A stretch of DNA of 64,000 nt from Polytrichum commune (lineage: Eukaryota; Streptophyta; Polytrichopsida; Polytrichales; Polytrichaceae): contig OX485805.1 in NCBI GenBank assembly GCA_950295325.1, positions 17,843,501 through 17,907,500 on the forward strand. Reading direction: 5' to 3'. Below the pieces are notes generated by a model, which saw only the letters and a list, made by a program, of their open reading frames with translations, was not told the origin of the DNA and searched no databases. Numbering within the stretch: the first letter of the stretch is position 1; every line of letters begins with the position of its first letter. Positions 37,422-48,500 of the stretch are shown here, one piece after another. The translations under genes were made by a program, and so were the position numbers.

Positions 37422-38462
37422 GGATGAGGCACATGCCTCACCCTCCTTGACAAATCTGAATTTCTCCTTAAGCTTGTGCTTAGAGGTGAGGCACATGCCT
37501 CACCCTTATGAAACAAAATTCTATGTTCTCAATTTGTTTTTTTTTGTGAGACACATGCCTCACCCTCCTTGAGAAATCTGAATTTCTCCTTAAGTTTGTG
37601 CTTAGAGGTGAGGCACATGCCTCACCCTTCTTGAAAAATCTGAATTTCTCATTAAGCTTGTACTTAGAGGTGAGGCACATGCCTCACCCTTATGAAACAA
37701 AATTCTATGTTTTGAATTTTTTTTTTTGGTTTGGACACATCCATCCCCCTCATTGAGAAATCTGAATATGTCCTTATGCTTGTCCTTAAAGGTGAGACAC
37801 ATGTCTCACGCTTATGAAACAAAATTCTTTGTTTTCAATTTGTTTTTTTTTTGTAAGACATATGCCTCACCCTCCTTGAGAAATTTGAATTTCTCCTTAA
37901 GCTTGTGCTTAGAGGTGAGGCACATGCCTCATCCTTATGAAACAAAATTCTATGTTTTGAATTTGTTTTTTTTTTATAAGAGACATGCTTCACCTTGTTT
38001 GAAAAATCTGAATTTCTCCTTAAGCTTATTCTTAGAGGTGAGGCACATGCCTCACCTTCCTTGAGAAATCGGAATTTCTCCTTAAACTTGTGCTTAGAAG
38101 TGAGGCACATGCCTCAGCCTTATGAAACAAATTCTAAGTTTTGGTTTTTTTTTTTTTTTGGTAAGACACATGCCTCACATTCTTTGAAAAATATGAATTT
38201 TCTCTTTAAGCTTGTGCTTAGAGGTGAGGCACATGCCTCACCCTTATGAAATAAAATTCTATGTTTTGAATTTTTTTTTCGGATGGGGACATGCCTCACC
38301 TTCTTCGAAAAATCTGAATTTCTCCTTAAGGTTGTGCTTAAAGGTGAGGCACATGCCTCACCCTTATGAAACAAAGTTCTATGTTTTGGATTTGTTTTTT
38401 TTGGGTGGGGCACATGCCTCACCCTCCTTGAGAAATCTGAATTAGAGGTGAGACACATGCTT
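37422..38462. repeat. ~60-bp satellite, subfamily 2 (about 18 units; copies at +5544 and +11088)
   Basis: About 18 cores of the type GTGAGGCACATGCCTCAC (8-bp arms around CA) recur every 59-63 bp. Two spacer types alternate, one TTATGAAACAAAATTCTATG plus a T-run, the other TTGAGAAATCTGAATTTCTC plus CTTAAGCTTGTGCTTAG, giving a ~121-bp dimeric period. The core is the same as in subfamily 1 (GAGGCATATGCC). The long open frames on both strands here (repeats like RHMPHPYETKF or EACASPLSTSL) are products of the repeat, not genes. Second and third copies lie at 42966-44006 and 48510-49550. Confidence 0.92.
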
Positions 38463-38689
38463 CATACTTAGTGAGAAAATCGATTTTTGTTGTGATTGCT
38501 TAAAACGTAATATGTTTAGAGGATATTTTTATGTCTTTAAAATGGTTTATGTGTGCTTGAATGAAATGAGGTTGGAGGTGATATCATGCGGGATAAGGGG
38601 GGTGGGCCTCTCAGGGCCCCCTTGAATAAACATTTGAATTCTTCGAATGTTTTTCATGATTATGGATGGTTTTTTACACGCGATGACAA

Positions 38690-38981
38690 GCATGTGCTGC
38701 TAAGGATTTCTACTTATCTGTGGATGGAGAACAAAGTATAGTGTTCTAAAGCATGGTCTAAAGAAGTGATTGTTTAAAAAATTATTATTCATGCCTATAC
38801 ACAAGATCTTGTTAAATACAAATATGTTGAACGAAGTTTTGGACTCAATCATGATGAAGAACTTGAAGTAAATGCTAGTATACTTGGAGCAACAGAGTTT
38901 GAAAAATATGCATTGGTACATCCAGATGTACGAAAAAATATGTTTTCTCTAGGTTTAGGTTTAGACTCTTTGGATGGTTAA
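38690..38981 (+). pseudogene. unidentified coding-like remnant (copies at 44234-44525 and 49778-50069)
   Basis: One plus-strand frame ending at a TAA at 38979-38981 reads like real protein over its last 67 codons, for example LVKYKYVERSFGLNHDEELE and TEFEKYALVHPDVRKNMFSL. It is open from 38778, and upstream in the same frame ISTYLWMENK and SKAWSKEVIV are separated by two stops. There is no ATG for the open part. I do not recognise the family. It may be a gene fragment captured by the surrounding element, or the decayed end of the element's own protein. Confidence 0.4.
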
Positions 38982-39472
38982 AACTATTTTAGTTCAGATT
39001 TGTATTTCATTATATAGATATATATAGTTTGGAAAGAAAAATGTTTGTTATATTATATATTGATATTTCAATATAAGATGACACAAGTATGTCGTTATTT
39101 TTTTTGGAACCATCAACTTCAATATTATTACTTCTATGGTGAAGCAAGTGTTGTGTCACTTAGTTTCAATTTATTTTCATGTGTTTGGTCCAAGGGTGAG
39201 GTGTATGTGTTGCACTTTTCATTAAGTTTATAAATAATTTATTTTAAGGTATGCACAAACAGATGTGTTTTATTCCTTTGATTTATTTCATAACCTAAAT
39301 TTTTTACTAAAAAAATGAAACACAGTATAAATATGATGGTCATATAGTGTATAAGCCTTGTCTTGGAATTATTTGAAACTAATAATATTTGAAAGTATTT
39401 ATGTCAAAGTATGAATTTATTGCGCAATTATTCCAAAAGTTGAAAATAAAATATTAAAAAATAATCCCCCAA

Positions 39473-39500
39473 AAAAGTGCACATGCTTATGTGCACTTTT
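39473..39500. repeat. perfect hairpin near the right terminal repeat
   Basis: Stem AAAAGTGCACAT / ATGTGCACTTTT with a GCTT loop, overlapping the inner part of the right terminal inverted repeat. It is repeated at 45017-45044 and 50561-50588 by the tandem triplication. Confidence 0.85.
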
Positions 39501-42500
39501 AACGAAACCGGTGTTACACTACAATCTAGTAGCTAAGGGTCCTATTGAAAATTGGCTTACAATATATACATTGGGGGGGGGGTCTGATTGTTTCACCTAG
39601 TTTGTACAAATCAATAGGGTGCTATGAATGTTTTTTGGGGAGTAAGAATGCTCTTTGGACTCCACAAATTAAATAACCCGAGTGTATAAATGGGTAATTT
39701 TGATGGCATTGATGTACATAATATATTTAAGGGGGAGTTATTGTTTACTGTAATATGTTGTTGTCTACAAATAAATGGCTACTGAAAATCTTAAAGTAAA
39801 GGTAGATGTACAAATCCCAATCCTAAAGTTCTTAAAAAAAATTGAGAGCATTTGTGCTTACTTTATGACTTAAAAGATTATTTGTTGGCAAATCTAGATT
39901 CTATCATTTCCCTAGCTTAAAGGATGCATGTTGCATGGTTAAATTCTCATAAGCTACATGATATGTATGGATCGATCTTTAAATTTTTCTCAAATTTGAA
40001 ATCGGAAGTGAATTGGGGATGAGGTATTTAATTTGTAAGCGAACCTTGGGTTGAGATATTTAATCTAGATGATGTTGGTTTTCAACTCCAAGAATTCGGC
40101 ACACTCCAAATCCACGTACTGCAAATCATAGGAACAAATGGGAGGGTAGAATACTTCAACGCATGCCACAGTGGGGAAGAAAATGCCAATGGGTTATACT
40201 ACAAACATATGTGTATCATGTATTTATGTATCTATATGCAAGATTGACTATGTGATGATGAACACCTTTATGTATGCAGTTGTAACTTTGAACTACAACA
40301 GGGTCATGCACATCATACCCGAATCATATAGGGTCGCAACTATTTTTGAACACTAATAGTCAATAATACATGATCATGATATGGTGTTAGTGCATTGTTG
40401 ATATATATGAGTTTTATGAACTTTCAATCTATGTAGGTAATTGTAGCTATTTTCAAGTTCCATTTACTAACATTCAAGCTACATTACTATATTCCGGCTT
40501 ATTTCTAGATCTACACATACCATATTGATAACATGGTAATAGACACCTTGACAAAATGTAGAGCATGAATTCCACGTAATAAGACTTATTTTTTCAATGT
40601 CAAATGTCCCCTTATGTTCCATATATAGCCGAACCATTCAAATCATATGAAATGTGTTCAAAAAATGAAAATGTGGAGGTGGGCCTGACTCAAATTCCGG
40701 GAGACCACGACTTTTTTTTTCTTTCCGTAAGGACATATTTCAGAACAAATTGAAGGGCAACTTCCATAACAAATTCTATGATAAACAAACACCACCAAGT
40801 AATTCTCTTAAATTCATAGAGTCTGAGACATATTATATTAAACCAAATCCTCCCCTCTTTTTCCGCCAACAAAATATGCAATGGTCCCACAACATGGCCC
40901 ATTCTCACTTCACACCACGCTCGAGGGCCCGTGACCACATAAAACGGCTTTCCCAACACCCATGGTACGGCCCTTAATGAGAGTCAAGGGTCCTCACCAT
41001 CACAAGGTCACGGGTCTTGGCTCATGTGTGAAGTGGACCAAAGTTAAGGTTAGTCTTTTGAATCCGGGCACCTTTCACTTATAAATGTGGACTGCAAGGA
41101 CTATTCATTATTTGGTGATTATATGTGGGCCAAGTTGTTCCATGTGGGGTCATTGGTTTTGAGGAGCCCATAAGTGTTTAGAAAAGTAAATAGCATCAAC
41201 CACAAGAGAGCAAAGGCAATGAGGGGTATGGAAGCTCGGAACAAGGCTTCGGAGAGTTGAAGTCACTTTGGGATGGAGGGAGTAGTATGTAAAGAAATGG
41301 ATCATTCTTTGCTTAGGGCACAAACAACGAGTAGGTACAATATGTAATGGAGCTCACTAAGGCTAAGGGTCAAGGGGAAACCGGCCTATGGGTTATGTTT
41401 GACTTTGTGGCTTTGATCAAGGTTGAAGCATTTCTCAATGTTCATGCCATCCTATCCCAAGGCAGCAACTATACCGGATAATTACATTAGGATTGCCTCG
41501 ATTATTTTCAAAGCAATGAAAATATGTAAATAATATAGATATATATGTCCAAATTATGAATTAAAATTTTACAACTTTGATAAGAGACTTCAATGCTTTT
41601 TTCTTACAATGGAAGCACAACAAATAATTGCATAAGCTTTCATTACCTTCATAGTAGTAACATTATCTTCACATAAGATACATACCTCAAGTTATAATCT
41701 ACATAATTAACAAATTAAAGTGAATAAAAAATCATAATTAAGAATTGGGATGCTTGTAATGTGGGCAGACCCCCATGTCCTCCACATGGTACGTATTTAG
41801 TTGTGATTATTGATGTGTTATTATATGCACGCATGTTTGAAATGAAAAATTATTATTTGTTATGAAAGCTCTCAGCTAACATCATAACAATCCACATGAA
41901 ATGGTGAAGTAAAATGATGCACAACAATAATTTGGTAGGATGATCTATTGTAATTCACTTTAGACTAGTTGCTACCCCAAGCATCATACAATTCTATCTA
42001 TCTATCTATTTAAGGACTAAGGACTAAGTTAGCTATGTGCTAGGTATGAGTAGAATAATGCCACCAGCCCACCTAAAAAAATTCAAGTGTAACTTCTTAA
42101 ATCTGTGCATGATAGACCATTACAAAGTTTGTCTACAAATATAAAATTAAAAAATAAACGTTTACCCTAAACCCTAAAACGCCGCTTAGGGTTAGGTCAA
42201 GTTTTTTAGCCACCGCTATTTTCCAACGCCGCTCTTCTCCACCACCGCTCTTCTTCACCGCCGCTCTTCTCCAACACCGATCTACTTCGGCGCCTCTTAC
42301 TCCTACAACTCTTACTCCAACACCCTTTTGTTTCTCTCCGATGGTACCTCTTCACTCCTTCTTCTAATTATTATTCCTCAAAAGTTCATAAGTTTTTCTA
42401 GTACTACATCATCTAACCTATTGCTGCAAATTTTTGATCATTCAGCTTTCTATCATCTTATTGCGTTCAATCCACTCTCCAATAACTCTAATGTCTTCCT

Positions 42501-45500
42501 TTGCAGCTCAACTAATCTTCGACTCTACTTTCAACTTATATAGGCGCTTCAACACCAACTCCTATTCAATATTCAAATACCATCATATTTTACGCTTATT
42601 TTCAACTTTATTCATAATATACTTCAATTCAACACTCCATTCATGTAATTGTTTAACTCTTCAATTTTTGGGGATTCAGATCTAAATTTGATTTCGTTTT
42701 TTAAAACAACACAATTTATTAATTATTACAAAAGATTACATTATACTTAGTACATGTAGTTCATACTATGAAATTTTCGTAATAAATGCCTCATCCTCAT
42801 TTTTCAAACTCTGGAATATGTGATCCTTACCCTTATATAACCCTTCAAAATCGGTATTATTCATTCGTATTGCTAAATTTTGTTTTCTTCATTCTTGATT
42901 ACAAAATATTGTATCACTTCTCTTCTTCTCAAATTGAGGCACATGTTTTGAATTTGTTTTCTTGGGGATGAGGCACATGCCTCACCCTCCTTGACAAATC
43001 TGAATTTCTCCTTAAGCTTGTGCTTAGAGGTGAGGCACATGCCTCACCCTTATGAAACAAAATTCTATGTTCTCAATTTGTTTTTTTTTGTGAGACACAT
43101 GCCTCACCCTCCTTGAGAAATCTGAATTTCTCCTTAAGTTTGTGCTTAGAGGTGAGGCACATGCCTCACCCTTCTTGAAAAATCTGAATTTCTCATTAAG
43201 CTTGTACTTAGAGGTGAGGCACATGCCTCACCCTTATGAAACAAAATTCTATGTTTTGAATTTTTTTTTTTGGTTTGGACACATCCATCCCCCTCATTGA
43301 GAAATCTGAATATGTCCTTATGCTTGTCCTTAAAGGTGAGACACATGTCTCACGCTTATGAAACAAAATTCTTTGTTTTCAATTTGTTTTTTTTTTGTAA
43401 GACATATGCCTCACCCTCCTTGAGAAATTTGAATTTCTCCTTAAGCTTGTGCTTAGAGGTGAGGCACATGCCTCATCCTTATGAAACAAAATTCTATGTT
43501 TTGAATTTGTTTTTTTTTTATAAGAGACATGCTTCACCTTGTTTGAAAAATCTGAATTTCTCCTTAAGCTTATTCTTAGAGGTGAGGCACATGCCTCACC
43601 TTCCTTGAGAAATCGGAATTTCTCCTTAAACTTGTGCTTAGAAGTGAGGCACATGCCTCAGCCTTATGAAACAAATTCTAAGTTTTGGTTTTTTTTTTTT
43701 TTTGGTAAGACACATGCCTCACATTCTTTGAAAAATATGAATTTTCTCTTTAAGCTTGTGCTTAGAGGTGAGGCACATGCCTCACCCTTATGAAATAAAA
43801 TTCTATGTTTTGAATTTTTTTTTCGGATGGGGACATGCCTCACCTTCTTCGAAAAATCTGAATTTCTCCTTAAGGTTGTGCTTAAAGGTGAGGCACATGC
43901 CTCACCCTTATGAAACAAAGTTCTATGTTTTGGATTTGTTTTTTTTGGGTGGGGCACATGCCTCACCCTCCTTGAGAAATCTGAATTAGAGGTGAGACAC
44001 ATGCTTCATACTTAGTGAGAAAATCGATTTTTGTTGTGATTGCTTAAAACGTAATATGTTTAGAGGATATTTTTATGTCTTTAAAATGGTTTATGTGTGC
44101 TTGAATGAAATGAGGTTGGAGGTGATATCATGCGGGATAAGGGGGGTGGGCCTCTCAGGGCCCCCTTGAATAAACATTTGAATTCTTCGAATGTTTTTCA
44201 TGATTATGGATGGTTTTTTACACGCGATGACAAGCATGTGCTGCTAAGGATTTCTACTTATCTGTGGATGGAGAACAAAGTATAGTGTTCTAAAGCATGG
44301 TCTAAAGAAGTGATTGTTTAAAAAATTATTATTCATGCCTATACACAAGATCTTGTTAAATACAAATATGTTGAACGAAGTTTTGGACTCAATCATGATG
44401 AAGAACTTGAAGTAAATGCTAGTATACTTGGAGCAACAGAGTTTGAAAAATATGCATTGGTACATCCAGATGTACGAAAAAATATGTTTTCTCTAGGTTT
44501 AGGTTTAGACTCTTTGGATGGTTAAAACTATTTTAGTTCAGATTTGTATTTCATTATATAGATATATATAGTTTGGAAAGAAAAATGTTTGTTATATTAT
44601 ATATTGATATTTCAATATAAGATGACACAAGTATGTCGTTATTTTTTTTGGAACCATCAACTTCAATATTATTACTTCTATGGTGAAGCAAGTGTTGTGT
44701 CACTTAGTTTCAATTTATTTTCATGTGTTTGGTCCAAGGGTGAGGTGTATGTGTTGCACTTTTCATTAAGTTTATAAATAATTTATTTTAAGGTATGCAC
44801 AAACAGATGTGTTTTATTCCTTTGATTTATTTCATAACCTAAATTTTTTACTAAAAAAATGAAACACAGTATAAATATGATGGTCATATAGTGTATAAGC
44901 CTTGTCTTGGAATTATTTGAAACTAATAATATTTGAAAGTATTTATGTCAAAGTATGAATTTATTGCGCAATTATTCCAAAAGTTGAAAATAAAATATTA
45001 AAAAATAATCCCCCAAAAAAGTGCACATGCTTATGTGCACTTTTAACGAAACCGGTGTTACACTACAATCTAGTAGCTAAGGGTCCTATTGAAAATTGGC
45101 TTACAATATATACATTGGGGGGGGGGTCTGATTGTTTCACCTAGTTTGTACAAATCAATAGGGTGCTATGAATGTTTTTTGGGGAGTAAGAATGCTCTTT
45201 GGACTCCACAAATTAAATAACCCGAGTGTATAAATGGGTAATTTTGATGGCATTGATGTACATAATATATTTAAGGGGGAGTTATTGTTTACTGTAATAT
45301 GTTGTTGTCTACAAATAAATGGCTACTGAAAATCTTAAAGTAAAGGTAGATGTACAAATCCCAATCCTAAAGTTCTTAAAAAAAATTGAGAGCATTTGTG
45401 CTTACTTTATGACTTAAAAGATTATTTGTTGGCAAATCTAGATTCTATCATTTCCCTAGCTTAAAGGATGCATGTTGCATGGTTAAATTCTCATAAGCTA

Positions 45501-48500
45501 CATGATATGTATGGATCGATCTTTAAATTTTTCTCAAATTTGAAATCGGAAGTGAATTGGGGATGAGGTATTTAATTTGTAAGCGAACCTTGGGTTGAGA
45601 TATTTAATCTAGATGATGTTGGTTTTCAACTCCAAGAATTCGGCACACTCCAAATCCACGTACTGCAAATCATAGGAACAAATGGGAGGGTAGAATACTT
45701 CAACGCATGCCACAGTGGGGAAGAAAATGCCAATGGGTTATACTACAAACATATGTGTATCATGTATTTATGTATCTATATGCAAGATTGACTATGTGAT
45801 GATGAACACCTTTATGTATGCAGTTGTAACTTTGAACTACAACAGGGTCATGCACATCATACCCGAATCATATAGGGTCGCAACTATTTTTGAACACTAA
45901 TAGTCAATAATACATGATCATGATATGGTGTTAGTGCATTGTTGATATATATGAGTTTTATGAACTTTCAATCTATGTAGGTAATTGTAGCTATTTTCAA
46001 GTTCCATTTACTAACATTCAAGCTACATTACTATATTCCGGCTTATTTCTAGATCTACACATACCATATTGATAACATGGTAATAGACACCTTGACAAAA
46101 TGTAGAGCATGAATTCCACGTAATAAGACTTATTTTTTCAATGTCAAATGTCCCCTTATGTTCCATATATAGCCGAACCATTCAAATCATATGAAATGTG
46201 TTCAAAAAATGAAAATGTGGAGGTGGGCCTGACTCAAATTCCGGGAGACCACGACTTTTTTTTTCTTTCCGTAAGGACATATTTCAGAACAAATTGAAGG
46301 GCAACTTCCATAACAAATTCTATGATAAACAAACACCACCAAGTAATTCTCTTAAATTCATAGAGTCTGAGACATATTATATTAAACCAAATCCTCCCCT
46401 CTTTTTCCGCCAACAAAATATGCAATGGTCCCACAACATGGCCCATTCTCACTTCACACCACGCTCGAGGGCCCGTGACCACATAAAACGGCTTTCCCAA
46501 CACCCATGGTACGGCCCTTAATGAGAGTCAAGGGTCCTCACCATCACAAGGTCACGGGTCTTGGCTCATGTGTGAAGTGGACCAAAGTTAAGGTTAGTCT
46601 TTTGAATCCGGGCACCTTTCACTTATAAATGTGGACTGCAAGGACTATTCATTATTTGGTGATTATATGTGGGCCAAGTTGTTCCATGTGGGGTCATTGG
46701 TTTTGAGGAGCCCATAAGTGTTTAGAAAAGTAAATAGCATCAACCACAAGAGAGCAAAGGCAATGAGGGGTATGGAAGCTCGGAACAAGGCTTCGGAGAG
46801 TTGAAGTCACTTTGGGATGGAGGGAGTAGTATGTAAAGAAATGGATCATTCTTTGCTTAGGGCACAAACAACGAGTAGGTACAATATGTAATGGAGCTCA
46901 CTAAGGCTAAGGGTCAAGGGGAAACCGGCCTATGGGTTATGTTTGACTTTGTGGCTTTGATCAAGGTTGAAGCATTTCTCAATGTTCATGCCATCCTATC
47001 CCAAGGCAGCAACTATACCGGATAATTACATTAGGATTGCCTCGATTATTTTCAAAGCAATGAAAATATGTAAATAATATAGATATATATGTCCAAATTA
47101 TGAATTAAAATTTTACAACTTTGATAAGAGACTTCAATGCTTTTTTCTTACAATGGAAGCACAACAAATAATTGCATAAGCTTTCATTACCTTCATAGTA
47201 GTAACATTATCTTCACATAAGATACATACCTCAAGTTATAATCTACATAATTAACAAATTAAAGTGAATAAAAAATCATAATTAAGAATTGGGATGCTTG
47301 TAATGTGGGCAGACCCCCATGTCCTCCACATGGTACGTATTTAGTTGTGATTATTGATGTGTTATTATATGCACGCATGTTTGAAATGAAAAATTATTAT
47401 TTGTTATGAAAGCTCTCAGCTAACATCATAACAATCCACATGAAATGGTGAAGTAAAATGATGCACAACAATAATTTGGTAGGATGATCTATTGTAATTC
47501 ACTTTAGACTAGTTGCTACCCCAAGCATCATACAATTCTATCTATCTATCTATTTAAGGACTAAGGACTAAGTTAGCTATGTGCTAGGTATGAGTAGAAT
47601 AATGCCACCAGCCCACCTAAAAAAATTCAAGTGTAACTTCTTAAATCTGTGCATGATAGACCATTACAAAGTTTGTCTACAAATATAAAATTAAAAAATA
47701 AACGTTTACCCTAAACCCTAAAACGCCGCTTAGGGTTAGGTCAAGTTTTTTAGCCACCGCTATTTTCCAACGCCGCTCTTCTCCACCACCGCTCTTCTTC
47801 ACCGCCGCTCTTCTCCAACACCGATCTACTTCGGCGCCTCTTACTCCTACAACTCTTACTCCAACACCCTTTTGTTTCTCTCCGATGGTACCTCTTCACT
47901 CCTTCTTCTAATTATTATTCCTCAAAAGTTCATAAGTTTTTCTAGTACTACATCATCTAACCTATTGCTGCAAATTTTTGATCATTCAGCTTTCTATCAT
48001 CTTATTGCGTTCAATCCACTCTCCAATAACTCTAATGTCTTCCTTTGCAGCTCAACTAATCTTCGACTCTACTTTCAACTTATATAGGCGCTTCAACACC
48101 AACTCCTATTCAATATTCAAATACCATCATATTTTACGCTTATTTTCAACTTTATTCATAATATACTTCAATTCAACACTCCATTCATGTAATTGTTTAA
48201 CTCTTCAATTTTTGGGGATTCAGATCTAAATTTGATTTCGTTTTTTAAAACAACACAATTTATTAATTATTACAAAAGATTACATTATACTTAGTACATG
48301 TAGTTCATACTATGAAATTTTCGTAATAAATGCCTCATCCTCATTTTTCAAACTCTGGAATATGTGATCCTTACCCTTATATAACCCTTCAAAATCGGTA
48401 TTATTCATTCGTATTGCTAAATTTTGTTTTCTTCATTCTTGATTACAAAATATTGTATCACTTCTCTTCTTCTCAAATTGAGGCACATGTTTTGAATTTG

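Larger units (their letters stand above)
34471..39515. mobile_element. candidate ~5-kb non-autonomous element with 24-bp terminal inverted repeats
   Basis: The 24 bases at 34471-34494 (starting AACACCGGTTTCG, ending AAAAGTGCA) are the exact reverse complement of 39492-39515. Just inside the right end is a perfect 12-bp-stem hairpin with a GCTT loop (39473-39500, arm AAAAGTGCACAT), and the same 12-mer arm occurs inside the left end at 34506-34517. A TACAC pentamer lies next to both ends (34466-34470 and 39515-39519). Inside are two ~60-bp satellite blocks, a nested MITE, a telo-box leader and a decayed coding-like fragment, but no transposase. Short terminal inverted repeats, a 3' hairpin and internal satellites are reminiscent of Helitron2/HINE-type elements. 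That class is a guess, and a MULE or another cut-and-paste type is possible. Confidence 0.55.

Noticed and set aside
37422-38462. Open frames of 60-112 codons on both strands across the satellite (and their copies at +5544 and +11088)
   Set aside because: They simply translate the ~60-bp repeat on each strand, with repeating phrases and T-run-encoded Phe. There is no independent coding evidence.
37422-38462. CRISPR-like appearance: short palindromic core at regular ~60-bp spacing
   Set aside because: The spacers are themselves repeats of two types, the context is plant nuclear DNA, and no cas-like gene is present.
40690-40977. 89-codon minus and 75-codon plus frames overlapping each other in the 5544-bp unit
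   Set aside because: Mutually overlapping frames on opposite strands with no family resemblance; recurrence is due to the duplication.
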